Below, in pieces: positions 21,426 through 33,289 of a stretch of DNA of 52,152 bases. Source of the DNA: Gnetum montanum. Taxonomy: Eukaryota; Streptophyta; Gnetopsida; Gnetales; Gnetaceae. How positions within the stretch are numbered: the stretch's first letter is position 1; each line of letters starts with the position of its first letter. The notes under the pieces are model-generated. The model had not been told where the DNA came from. It did no database searches and saw only the letters and a list, made by a program, of their open reading frames with translations. The stretch spans positions 117,548 through 169,699 of the forward strand of contig MNCI01002249.1 of the NCBI GenBank assembly GCA_015680685.1, in the 5' to 3' direction. Both the position numbers and the translations under genes were made by a program.

Positions 21426-21908
21426 GGTTAAAGATTTTGTATATTCAAGCAAGCTTAACATGCTAATTATTTTCTATATTCTATAACACCATGAATATTT
21501 GTATACACCATCACAGTGTAAACATCGTCTATAATATTAATGCATTACATTACTTAATATTTAGAGGTTATTAAGAATAATTTTATTTCTTGTACTCTTT
21601 AACTAATATTAACTATTCATACTAGCTATTCATTATATCAACATGACTATTCCTTTGTACCTATAAATGTGTTAATTTTGGATCTTTTAAGTGTGTAAAT
21701 AAAACATAACAAAGACACATTGTTAAATATTACTTATATCTATTTATCTTTGTTTATGATTAAGATGTAATTTATGTGAATAACATCATGAACACTATAC
21801 TATTCATTGTGTTTTCCAACCTTGATGTTTTTTAATTTATGACATGATAGTTATTAAAGTATTTCTAGTTTCCTATACCTTATGATCTAAGTATCATAAA
21901 ACTCAACA
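21426..21908 (+). repeat. 3' LTR of element F
   Basis: Aligns with 18458-18938. Its first base is G rather than T (GGTTAAAG against TGCTAAAT), and it ends ACTCAACA before the TATAG duplication. Confidence 0.9.
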
Positions 21909-21913
21909 TATAG

Positions 21914-23216
21914 AACAGATGTGGTCCAGATAGATTAGATTCTTATGGTCCAAAATTTTTCTAATGTGTTCCAATTAGAGTTACTAGGTCTATCACTAAG
22001 ATCTAAGATTAAGTTTGAGATTGGGCTTAAACCTGGTACAGATTCTGTATCAAAAACTTCACATAGGATGTCTCCATTAGAGTTAGTAGAGCTAAAGATC
22101 CAATTATAGTAAGTGTTGAATAAAGACTTTATTTAGCCTACTATATCACCATGGAATGCATTACTGCTATTTGTTAAAAAGATGGAAGTTTGTGGTTGTG
22201 CATAGATTATAGGCAACTAAACCAAGTAACTGTGAAGAATAAATATCTAATATTGATGACTTGTCTGATTAACATCGAGAATCTCATGCCTTCTTAAAGA
22301 TTAATCTCAAGTCTAGATACTATCAAATATGGGCTCGTCAACAAGATGTGTTGTAGATAATATTCAAAAACTAATATGATCATTATGAGTTTCTAATGCT
22401 TCTATTTGAATTGATAAATACACCAAGAGTTTTCATGTACCTCATGAATAGTGTACTATGATCATTTCTAGATTAGTTTGTGATTGTATTCATAAATGAT
22501 ATCCTAATATATTTTTCTTATGAGTAGTTACATGTAGAACACATGTAAACAATATTATAGACTTTAAGAGAGTACCAGTTATACGCACAACCATCCAAGT
22601 ATTCATTTTAGTAGTCAAAGATTAGTTCATAGGAAATTTGGCATCAAGAGTTAGTATCTTTGTAGATCTTGCAAATATTACAATTGTGTGTGATTGGCCA
22701 ATACCATGGATAGTATGAGAGGTTGGGACTTTCCTAGGGTTAGTAGATTATTATCATACATTTGTAGAACATTTTTCTTAGATAGCATCTTCTTTAACTT
22801 GACTACTGAGAAAAGAGAGTATCTTTGTTTAAAGCCTAGCTTGCTAGACTACATTTGATGATTTGAAACATAGAATTTTGATTACTCTAGTGTTTGTATC
22901 TCCTACACCAAGGCACACATATCATGTTAACACTAATATTTTAGTGATTACTCATGTGTTGATATAGGATAGAAAGGCTGTGATTTATGCATCTCATTAG
23001 TTGAGGCAACATAAGACCAGATATCATGTGCATGATCTAGAGATAGGTGCCATGGCATTTGCATTGAATATTTCACAACATTATCTTAATGAAAAATATG
23101 TTACTATTTGGACTAACCATAAGAGTTTAAAGTATCTTATGATTCATCCATAATTAAACCTATGACAACATAGATGAATGAAGTTACTCATTGACTTTAA
23201 TTTCACTATTAAATAC
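21914..23216 (+). pseudogene. Reverse transcriptase and RNase H of element E (degraded)
   Basis: RT begins near 21950 ([46 protein letters not shown]). The catalytic segment at about 22488-22505 reads VFINDILIY, where the family has VFIDDILVY, so one catalytic Asp is lost. RNase H follows with VLM*DRKAVIYASH*LRQH, YHVHDLEIGAMAFALNI, IWTNHKSLKYLM and LLIDFNFTIKY. The frame stops at 23216, where solo LTR G interrupts IKY|RLRKTKKVADALS. Stops are mostly at Gln and Trp positions. Confidence 0.9.
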
Positions 23217-23989
23217 TGATGAGAATACAACCTAGCCCTTGTATAATCCTTAATACATCTTTATGTATGTATCTTCTTGTGTGTGTTGCCTTTATGTTTT
23301 TAGGAGTTCAAGATGCTTTCAAGATATTCCAAGGCCTTTGAAAGCTTATGAAGATGTTTGGGACTTCAGCTAGAACATCTTGTTGTTTTGGATCAAAACT
23401 AAATAGACCTCTTCTCTTGACAAAAGATATCATCCTGATAAGATGTCTTCTCAAGGCCAAAGACATCTTCTAAGTAACCATTTTAGCTCAAGAAAGATGT
23501 CTTCTCCTCATCTAGAATATCTTCTTTGGTGAGATAGTGAATACTAATCTATAATTTTGAATGCTAAGGAAGGTGAAAGATCACAAAAGGGACTATATAT
23601 AAGTGTTAAAGGCCTAATTTTAGACAAAAGAGGTTGAGTATAACTAAGGGAGAGCTTGTACTAGAACATTATGTCTAACTAAGTGAGAGGCAAGGGAGAG
23701 CACTTGAGAGTGGTTGAGAAAATCTCTTATGAAAATCTTGTCTTGATCTATATCCTCCATGTGTGACCAATTGAGGATTGAGATGGGTAATGTGTGGCCT
23801 CTAAGATTCTTAATAGACATGTGAGTTGAGCTTGGCTTCTCAATGTATTTCTCTATATTTTTAGAGCTCTTTTATAAAAAGGAAGATTTTCTCCATTTCA
23901 TTATGTTTTCCTTCTCTCTAAGAAAAATTTAGCTTAGACGAATTATGAAATAGGTTCTTTTGGGATTAGTTGAGGCAAACTTTACATCA
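23217..23989. repeat. Solo LTR G (773 bp), flanks AATAC/AATAT
   Basis: TGATGAGAAT...TTTACATCA within the RNase H frame of element E. Flanks are AATAC (23212-23216) and AATAT (23990-23994), a 5-bp duplication with one difference. In the plus direction repeated AGATGTCTTCTC and its inverse AGACATCTTCT occur at 23441, 23461 and 23494, then a TATA box CTATATATAAG (23593) and splice-like/AT-rich sequence. It does not share the U5 end of the A/B family. No internal region is present, so it arose by LTR-LTR recombination. Confidence 0.8.
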
Positions 23990-25200
23990 AATATAGGCTT
24001 AGAAAGACTAAGAAAGTAGCAGATGCATTGAGCAAGATAGCTAGTAAGGTTCATAACCTAACTATCCAATCAGATATATAAGAGTATATTTAAGAGCAGC
24101 AATAACATGATTCATGGTGTCAAAATTTGAGATATTAGGCCACCTTTGATGAACCATTATCTATAGATAGTCATGATGTATTACAAAAGGACTGCTGAGT
24201 ATGTATTTTAGAAGCTTTGTCATCTCAATTGATCAATGAGGTTTACATGAGTAAATATTAGATGCATCCAAGTAGAAAGAAAATGTATAATGGATAATTA
24301 TATTAGTGTTCAACATAAATAGGAATGTAGGGAAGTATGTCTCTCAATGGTTAATTTTTCAAAACATGAAGATAGAACATTAAAGGCCTAGTCAATACTT
24401 GCATTTTTACAATATTCCCTAGTGGAAATGGGCTACGATTGGTATGGATTTTATTGTTGGTCCTCCAATGACTTATAGTGACCATGATTCCATACTAGTT
24501 GTTGTTGTCTTGTTCACTCCACCTAGGCATTGATGAGTGTAGTAGAGACTACACATCTCTTTCTTGCAAAGATAGCGTAATTGCATGGTGCACCACAGCA
24601 AATTATTAGGGATAGAGATGATTAATTTATGTCAAGATTTTAGCAAAATTTCAAAAAAAGATAATATTGAACATGCGTTTAGTATATCATTTATAGTTAA
24701 ATAATTATACTAAGTGAATTAGATTCTTAAGGACATGTTGAGAGCATATGCTTTACAGTATAGAGATAACTAGGATTGGATGCTTTCACTAACTGACTTT
24801 GCATATAATAATAGTTACCAAGAGAAATTATTGATAGCATCATATGAGATCTTATGTGCCAAGTCATATAGAACATCATTACATTGGGACACTATAAAAG
24901 ATCGTTAGCACATGAGCATAGATTTGATGATGCAAAGCATAGAGCAGGTCAATGAGATTTAAGATAAATTCAAAGTTATCAAAGATAGGTAAGAAGCATA
25001 CATCAATTGGACTTAAAGGCCAATGGAGTTTGCAATTCTAGATCATGTATTTATTCATGTTTCTTCCTTGGAGAACCTTACACAATTTGGCTAAAAGAAG
25101 AAATTGCTTCTTAGATACATTGCTCCTTTTGAGATGTTGTAGAGGATTAGGAGGGTAACCTACTAGATATCATTATCTTCTCAATTAGATCATATACATG
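23990..25200 (+). pseudogene. RNase H end and integrase of element E (degraded)
   Basis: Resumes with LRKTKKVADALSKIA (compare GKANVVADALSR), then integrase. Landmarks: MHPSRKKMY near 24265 (HPG..KMY), IP*WKWATIGMDFIVGPPMTY near 24410-24470 with the first catalytic Asp, HDSILVVVVLFT, later DKFKVIKDR, RPMEFAILDHVFIHVSSLE, KKKLLLRYIAPFEML and SLSSQLDHIH at the end. The order and wording follow chromovirus integrase. Many stops. Interrupted at 25201 by solo LTR H. Confidence 0.88.
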
Positions 25201-26031
25201 TGATGAGCAGCAGGTACCCTCTACACCCAGCCATACGAATCACAAGCATTCACACACGATCCGATCAAATTTGGTGGATGGGACTAGTTGTGCATCTAGA
25301 TCATTAAGCATTGATCACAATTCACTGTCTTCCTACTTGGAATAGTGGTAGCTTTGTCATGTATGATTTTGTCCAAGATGAGGCATATGATGGTTGATGT
25401 TGTTTCGACTTTATGCTACTCCTAATGATAATAGAGAAATTAACTAATTAACAATGGAAAGGAAAGTCTACACTAGCCTTTGGGTGATGAGTGTATGTTC
25501 CCAACTTGTCGTACATGTCTTGAACCCACATATCCACTACTAGGATTATCAAGAGAATATGTGTTTATGCTCAAAACTGGGCACGCTCATTCCACCAATT
25601 GATTAACTTGCATGAAATGTAGATATTAACTAAGTACATGGAAAGTAAATCTAATCTATGTCAAAGTGCTATAATGAATAAGAATCAATATCAATCTTAT
25701 TGTCATTCATGGAATGTTCCCAGGAACATTGCCACTCGAATAAGACATCGTACAATTGACTCAGATCCACACTACGAGCATTCACTAACTATTCTCTAAG
25801 ACTACAAAATAAAACTACAAGAGTTTGACTACTCTATCAACAAAAGATGCCCAATACACAATAGGAGCATGCATATTTATAGGTGAAAATAGACACTACA
25901 TCGATGCATCATTCCATGCATCGATGGGATCACATCGACATGACTACGTCGATGTAACTTTATCAAGGCAACTGCATTAACATGGCTACGTCAATGCAAT
26001 CCCATCAACATAGCCAACCAATGCTACATCA
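25201..26031 (-). repeat. Solo LTR H (831 bp), TSD ACATG
   Basis: On the plus strand it begins TGATGAGCAG and ends CTACATCA, with ACATG at 25196-25200 and 26032-26036. Excising it joins SLSSQLDHIH to DMFHVSM in frame, the expected HNVFHVSML of chromovirus integrase, which confirms both borders. The U5 end (left side) matches LTRs M and, more distantly, A and B. The U3 (25890-26020) is a run of CATCGATGCATC, TACGTCGATG and ACATCGACATG words upstream (element sense) of a TATA box (minus strand, about 25880). Confidence 0.9.
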
Positions 26032-26036
26032 ACATG

Positions 26037-26098
26037 ACATGTTCCATGTATCTATGATGTGATAGTGTGTGCATGATGAACATGTGATTAATCATCTT
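26037..26098 (+). pseudogene. Last surviving codons of element E integrase
   Basis: DMFHVSMM**CVHDEHVINH continues the integrase frame after solo LTR H. The remainder of pol (chromodomain region) and the PPT are missing: sequence homologous to the interior of the E LTR starts at about 26104, so a deletion joined the two. Confidence 0.75.
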
Positions 26099-27739
26099 GT
26101 CGAATTTCTAAGCATTTTATGTTTATTTTATATTTTCTACTTCAACAAATTTAATTGATAGGTTGTCTTTACCATTCATCTATATTTTTACATTGGATTA
26201 GTATATAAAATCATGTTATGTGGGCACATGAGGCAAATAGATTAAAGATTATAGTTTAGATTTGAAATTTTTTGAATTTGCAAGTATGTTTTGTGAGTTA
26301 TGCTTGGTCTAGTATGTGACAAATTAAATTATTTGAGAATTGTAAAAATTACTTGTAATGTTATGATGAATAATATGGCATTGATATTATGTATTTTAAG
26401 TATGGTTTTCTATTCAGGTGCTTCTAGGGGTTTTGATTATCACTTATGCTAATTAAATATTATTATTTATTATTTTATTCATAAGTTTTTAACACACATA
26501 ACCTTATTTCTAGAAGTCTGATTAAGGTAAAATTAATGTCATTGGAATTATCTTCTTATGTGCTTAACAAGTATGAAATTTATTTTATCTTTTCGCATCC
26601 ATCTTTTGAAGAGGTTATGTTAGCTATTTTTTTTATGAAATTATATTTAGTCCATTAAGTGTGCTAGTGGTAAAAAAATCTTGGTATGTCTTGTTGTGCC
26701 ATTATCTTTATGAAGTGTGTGTGTGACTAATGGACCTAAAGATATGTCTAGTGTGACTATTAGACTTGGATATATATGTACATGTCATACATTAGCCTCA
26801 GATGTTACATGATTGTGATATATGATGGCTTTCACCTACCTAGATTGCTACATGTCTTCATAACAAATCTCATGGTGGTCATTGGCAGGTGGTACTAATA
26901 AGAGGATGTGGAATAGTTAGTGATGAGGCATCCAAGAGGTAGTCATTGATTAACCCCCACTATCATTCATCAATGAGGCTCCTATCTTAGGCCTCATCTT
27001 ATGTGTAAGAGAGCATAGTTGTGTTCATCACTATGACTAGAATGTGACATAGGTGTGTACATTCATATAGCTAGTCCTTCAAAAGACTAGTGGTTATGAG
27101 TCATAGGTTGATGAACCATAGCATTAATCAAGTAAATAAAAAAATTTTAGGAAAATGGTTAATTATGAGTGCTCATGCTAATGTTGCACATGCTACACTC
27201 AATGCAAATATGCCAGTGGTCACATGAGCTATGTACATATGTTGGTATTACCTTATGAATTATAGTAATGATAAATGTATCTTATGATTGATCTATTGAT
27301 GTGTGATATCTGTGATTTTTAATGATGTTGTGTAGATATAATTGTATGAATATGATTGTTGAAATGCATATTGTATGGAATGCATGTGGTGCCATGGAGA
27401 TATAATTAATTATGCATGATAATGATTATGGTTGTAACTGTGGGTTGACTAAGTGTTTACTTTGGTATGGATTATGTTAATATTATATGTGATATTGTAT
27501 ATGCATGTGTTTTTTACACTACATGTAAGATTAACCATTGATGTAGATGTAGGATGATTTGTATCCCATTCCTCTCCTCTATTTTAGCAATTATTGACCA
27601 TCTAGTATGGTAAGAATAAAGGTTTTCTACTTAGTTTTATACCGATATTATTTATTTATAGGTGGCCACTTAAAGGATGCAAGAAGGCATTGAGAAGACT
27701 AAGAAGAGAAATTTCTATGAGGATTTTTTAATGTATATT
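26099..27739 (+). repeat. 3' LTR of element E, left segment (5'-truncated)
   Basis: Aligns with 14913-16420 of the 5' LTR, with shared words such as ATTTTATGTTTATTTTA, GTATTTTAAGTATGG and GCAAGAA(A/G)GCATTGAGAAG. The first 862 bp of the LTR are absent. It breaks off at 27739, where a 9.4 kb insert begins. Confidence 0.88.
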
Positions 27740-27899
27740 TGTATTCTACTTTCTTTCTATTCTCCAGTGACCAAGAGGAGTGTGGTTTCAATAGTGTTCT
27801 ATTCAGGTTTGAGCATCACAAGATATATTTTCAGCTCCCAAATCCCTCCAAACATCATTTTGAATCATAACCCAGCATAGGAACATTACTTTTGATGAT

Positions 27900-28930
27900 C
27901 CTAACAACTTTGAAAGGTGAGAATTTCTAAGTGTCAATAGGTGATACTAGCACCATCAACCCTCAGGCATCATCCATATATCATCATCATCAATCCTACT
28001 TTTGGGCCTTAATTTTGACTTCATAGGGTCCCAAATGACTTATCTACATTAGTCTAAGAACTACATGCATCAATTTTTAGCATTTTTGACAAGTATCCTT
28101 AGAACCATGAAAGGAAAATTTTTCTAAGAATGGGAGCTAAATTTAACACCAACTTCAACATTAGCATCAATAGCAATAACCCAATTCTATCCGTAGCACT
28201 TCTTCTACATGTAAAAACCAACATTTTAAACTTAATTTGTATCTCATAATCTCTTTGGCAACTGGTTGACATCATCCCAAAGGAATCCAATGGAAAGTTT
28301 GGCAAGTTTAAAGGCATTTTCAAATGTCAAGACTAAATTTAAGGCTAAGTATTGCTAGGTGATACTAATGCTAGCATCAATGTCACCCTAACAGCATTAG
28401 CACCAAGCAAGGCCTCCAATTTTAGCATTTATAATTATTCCCCAAGTACACTAGGTTGTTGGTGTCCCATAAGCATCTTCATGATACAATTTGGCATTAG
28501 TTCTGATGTTGGAATAGTCTCTATATCTTTGTATGGTAGCATGAAGGATGTTAAAAAACTCTAACTTGTTAGTGATGCTAACATTAGTGTTAGCATCAAC
28601 ATTCACATCGCCCTACATGATGCAACTTTTTGAACTCCTAGTTTTCAAAAATGAACTCCAATCAACTACATTTGCCTTCAAGGATAAATTTAAAAATCCT
28701 AGGCCTATAAATACTATATCAAAACTTAAGTTTGAGACTATTTTCTTGAGATCTAAAGCAAATTTTTAAGTTTTGAAAGATCAAAAGCATGAATGCCTAC
28801 CTTTCTAATATCTCTCTTATGCTCAATCACCACTAGAGCTTCTCCTGCTAGTCTGCAAGCTTAGTCTAGTGCCTAAGTCCATAATAACTAACATACTAAT
28901 GTTGATACTAGCATCAATATCAATTTCAAA
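27900..28930. repeat. Degenerate tandem repeat, period about 200 bp
   Basis: A block with AAAGG..AATTT.CTAA..., GGTGATACTA and (T/C)TAGCATCAA recurs near 27948, 28155, 28357, 28570 and, more loosely, 28898. Spacings of the first four are 207, 202 and 213. One copy contains the inverted pair GATGCTAACATTAGTGTTAG (28576 onward). Divergence is high, so the array is old. ORFs here have no coding character. Confidence 0.55.
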
Positions 28931-30299
28931 ATTACTTAATTGGTGTATGCATCACCTACACCAGAGTTGGATTTTTCTAGCTCCAACATCACTTGCTAGA
29001 CAATCCACTAAAACAACCATGTTTTAACTATGTATTGATTTTGAACGATGTTTGTAGCTTTCCTACTCACATCCACATATCCTAAAGTTTAAAGTTTATC
29101 ATTCAAACTTATATCTTTCTCATAAACTAAGTTTCCATTGGTAGTTCTATCTCTCATACGTTTTTTTAATCATCCCTTGTAGTTTTAACCTTCTATAAAA
29201 GACAAACTTCAAATTTTATCAATAAAGCATGTTAATTATTAGGGAGGGAATACTAAAACCCTTATCCCCATATCAAATCTTTAATTTATCATTAAAATTT
29301 TACTCTAAATCATCATAAACATAATTTTCATACTTAGATTTTATTTTACATCATTCATAGTTCATTTATATATACCTTTTATTTACATCACTTAGACATC
29401 ATGAATTCAATTACTTACACTTATCATTACTCATCAATTCTCCTATCATTCCTAATCTATGGATGGTAGGCTGAGTGTTGTTGTAACAATTTTCCACTTT
29501 CATGAAACAACAATTTCTAAGTGAATTCAGTGACATTAAAGTTAAGCTTGACATACCCAAGGGATCAATCAAATCAAATGAAAGGTAATGTGAGTATTTC
29601 CATAAGATTTCTTGAAATTTGTAGTGGACAATGACTCAAGCTATATTACTAATTATATGAAATTTAGTCTTGAGCTATAGAAACTTTTGAAGGGAAGTGC
29701 TTTTAGAAATGCTAGAAATTTTAGATCCATTTTATTCACTTGATCCTCCTTTGAAGTAAGGGGATTTTATGGCTTAGCAATCTGTGATAACATTTCATCC
29801 ATTTAATGGAGCAAGGCTTAATTTTCATTTCTAAAGAATCCAATCGCTCAGTATGGTCAAGTTAATATTTAACATGTGGAATTTTTAGTAGAAAAGTCCG
29901 AAGAGAAAATTTTGAAGAATTTTTAACAAATATGATGCTTAAATTAAGAGCTTTGTGGTTACAATCTTTAACGAAAAGAATTTTCAAGCCATTCTAGTTT
30001 GTTGAATATAGAAGTTAGTAAATTTTCTAAATGATTTCAAGAGCTAGGGTTTCAAACTTAAAGTCAACATCACGTAGGATAACTAAGTTACACCATTAAA
30101 GATAGGGCTTACACAAGTTAAAATAGAATAAATATGCACTTGTTTACTTGTTAACTATATCAAGATTGAAAGGAATTGAACCACAAAGCTTCTGAATTAG
30201 TTTCATCTTAATAGACATTAGAATAAATAGTTGAGCATTAAGAAAACCCTCAATTCAAGAAAATGTCTTGATTTGAGTACAAAAAAGTAATATTAAAAC
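28931..30299. other. Unassigned AT-rich sequence
   Basis: I see no open frame, RNA gene or clear repeat in this stretch. Confidence 0.5.
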
Positions 30300-32000
30300 A
30301 TTTTTTCTATATCAACTCATCAAGAAGAAATTTGGGTTTAGCAAAAAGTGTAGAAAACAACTCTACTAAATCAGCTCTACTAACATAGAAGAGGTTTGTA
30401 GAGTTAAAAGATAGATCTACAAAGAATGTTTTCTTTTTTTTTTTTCTTTTTTTCTTCTTTTTTTTTTGGCTCTGCCACATGAGCTTGATGATGTAGCTTA
30501 TAGAGTTAAACTTAGACTTTACAAGATAGCTCAAGAATAACTCTACCACGTCAACTTAGAGCTAAAACCCTTGTCCATGAAAGAGCTTATTTTCGACTCT
30601 GCCACATTAGCTTGTTCTTATATCAAAGAAATTAAAGAGTGAAAAATTAGGTCTATAGTCGTGTTTGCAAAGCATATTGAGATAAAATCATCTAAAGGAT
30701 CAAACTACTGCTCTACGAGTAATTCCACCTCAATCTTTGCCAAGCTAGCTTCTTTCATGAAAGGGGATTCGTAGGGTTGTAAAATGACTCTACTAAAAAC
30801 ATCATGTTCTAGCCTTACCATGTAATCTATTAAGCCTCAGTTTGCAAAGCCAAAGATAGGTTCTATAGGACTATTCTATGACCCACATCAACTTGTATAC
30901 CAAAAATTAGCTCTATAAAAGAATTCTACTTAAGGAAGTGCTAAAATAGATTTAAGTTTACCTTATTTATAAATCCCATATAACACATGGACTTTGTTTG
31001 GGGAAATTTTGTAAAGAAAAAAACTAACTATACAAGAAAAGCTGAAAATGATTCTACATAGCCAAGGAGAAATTTTGTAACACCAAAATATGGTTCTACA
31101 GAAAAATTCTAGAAAATGGCTCTATTATATTAGCTCTATCTTATGAACTAGTAGAAAGAAGAAGTCATTCTACTGAAATGGCTCTAGTCTTAAGTTCTAC
31201 CACACTAGCAAAGGACAATGCTCGTAGAGTCAAAATTTAGCTCTACAATATAGATACCAAACAAACTATGCCATGTCAACCTTTCAAGTAATTGAAAATG
31301 GTTCTTTTGCATTAGCAATCATGAAAAATAAGTACGTAAGGTTAAAAATTTACTCTATAGAATAGTTCTATAGCTAAAGACACATAAAGGGCTTTTGAGA
31401 AGACAGTCAATCCTTATCACCACATCAACTTATAGAGCAGATTTTGTGAAGGTGAAATTTAACTCTATGAACAAACCTTTAAAAAGTTTTCTCATGTCAT
31501 CCTGTATGCTATACCAATTCATAAAGCTAGAAACTGGCTCTTCAAGAAAAAACCAAATTGGTTCTACTAGCCATGTCATTAAGTTTACTACTAGAACTTG
31601 AATCCAATCCTATAAGCAAGTGCAAAGATCGATTCGACCATATTAGCATTTTGAGTATAACCAATTCACGAAATTAGGAATTGGTTCTACAAATAAGCTC
31701 CAAGATAATTCTATGAGCCACATTAGCTTTGGAGGGAGGATGTTGATTGCAGAATCCAATTTACCTCTACAAATAAGGTTTCCTTCTATTCTACCATGTT
31801 AGCATCTTCTAACATATGAAGAAAAAATTTAGCTCTACAAACAAGCACAAAAATACTTCTTCCACATTAAATTCTTCGAAGAGCAAGTTTTTAGGGCACA
31901 AAAATAGTTCTATAAGTAAATACAAAAATGGGTCTACAAGCCACATCAAATCTCACTCTAAGCCCACCAAGAATTGCACACGTGTGCATTTTATTTTTAA
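30300..32000. repeat. Degenerate tandem array, period about 75 bp
   Basis: The words GCCACATTAGC / CCATGTCAACTT recur near 30473, 30544, 30600, 30725, 30818, 30882, 31123, 31198, 31270, 31421, 31495, 31569, 31637, 31715, 31793, 31860 and 31941; most intervals are 67-81 bp or about two or three times that. Between them stand TAGAG(C/T)(T/C)AAAATTT and AAATTTAGCTCTACA, which are mutually inverted (GTAGAG / CTCTAC), so each unit can form a hairpin. A pyrimidine tract (30430-30466) interrupts it. Satellite-like and old; not coding. Confidence 0.65.
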
Positions 32001-32442
32001 TCCAACTCAACAAAGGGCATGACACAACATGGAAAAAATTTAGAGAAGAAATTTAAATTCATCCATCACATTGGATTTCTTTGTAGAACAAGTTTCTAAA
32101 AGCTTTAATTCACCTCTATGAACAAGTTCGAAAATGTTCTATAAGCTAATATTTAAATCCTTAAATCTTAAATGAAGTAGCTTAATAGAATTAAAGTTTA
32201 TAGCAAATGTCAAGAGCCAAATTGAATAGTCTATCACATGTAAGTAAATTAAAAAATAGAGCTTTGAATATTAATAAGTGAGATTCAAATAGATCTTAAA
32301 AGCCATTAACAAGTAGAGCCTAGAGTTGAAGCAAAGCTAAGAACAAATTTAGAGCCAAAAGAAAACATAGAGCAACCATTAAAGAACATAGGAAAGCTAA
32401 AATTCTGCAACAAGAAATAGCTAAAATATCACATAAGATGAA
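32001..32442. other. Unassigned AT-rich sequence before solo LTR J
   Basis: The tandem array fades out. Nothing else is recognisable up to the LTR border at 32443. Confidence 0.5.
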
Positions 32443-33281
32443 TGATGGGACACGATATCGCATGGGCTGTGATATCGCATCCCACACGATATCGCGTCTT
32501 CCCCGCGATATTGCATACGCGATATCATGGTCCACCGCAAAATATATAAATAAGAGGCGGCTCTCCCTTGTTTCTCATTCTAGGCCTAGATCGTAGTGAA
32601 ACTCTAGTAGTTTTACCTCTCCAAAGATAGAATAATTTCCATGTGCCCACAGTAGGAACTCCAAAGTGAATGGATCTTTATTTGAGCAAATATTGTACCT
32701 GAACACATGTTTGTGTACGAAAATAAAGACGAACTTCTTGGATAAACCTTGCAGTGCATGGACTAAGCTAAATAGGCTAAATAGGACTTTATTTACTGTT
32801 ATTTATTGTTTACCATTTAAATGCTTTATTAGTTGATTAAATCTCTCTCAACCCTTCTCTTCTAGTTAAGTGCCTCAGGACGACCGCTTCGAGCACATGC
32901 GTTATGCTTGGTGATCCCAACAATGACTAGTGTTTGGTAACCAAGGTTGCATTGGTTCAGGGTGTGAATGGTAAGTGGGAACGGATACTAATGCTAGGTT
33001 AATTAAGGCTTAGTTAGTTAGTTAAAGTTAGTTAATTAGTCTCTTCACCCTTCACCTCTTAGCATAGGAGGTAAAACATAAAAGACTATAAAAATCATAT
33101 GCCTCATACTTACTTAACCATACAACCGTGACAAATACAAGTAAGTCTGGGAAGACAACGAATTATTAACCTTAAGTGTTCCATAAGGCGTGTAGGCACT
33201 TAGTCTGCAGATTTCAACCGGATCGTGCATGCTACGCTCGTATTCGTATGGTTGAGTGTAGGGGTACTTCGCCACTCATCA
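32443..33281 (+). repeat. Solo LTR J (839 bp), flanks ATGAA/ATTAA
   Basis: Starts TGATGGGACA and ends CCACTCATCA. Flanks ATGAA (32438-32442) and ATTAA (33282-33286) are a 5-bp duplication with one difference. The U3 has five GATATC-type palindromes (32454, 32471, 32488, a mutated GATATT at 32507, 32521), a TATA box ATATATAAATAAG (about 32545), AATAAA near 32722 and the U5 end GTATGGTTGAGTGTAGGGGT shared with A, B and L. No PBS or PPT adjoins it. The three-hairpin region is largely missing. Confidence 0.88.
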
Positions 33282-33289
33282 ATTAAGGA

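Larger units (their letters stand above)
18458..21908 (+). mobile_element. Element F: complete pol-less LTR element, TSD TATAG
   Basis: Perfect 5-bp duplication TATAG at 18453-18457 and 21909-21913. Two similar LTRs (481 and 483 bp), a PBS directly after the first and a PPT directly before the second. The 2.49 kb interior has no protease, integrase, RT or RNase H signature on either strand; only a degraded coiled-coil frame is visible. PBS and LTR style are copia-like, so it is probably a non-autonomous element mobilised by a Ty1/copia relative. It lies between protease and RT of element E. Confidence 0.9.

Noticed and set aside
30307-30549. 80-codon minus-strand ORF with a Lys run
   Set aside because: Created by the pyrimidine tract at 30430-30466 within a tandem array; no coding character.
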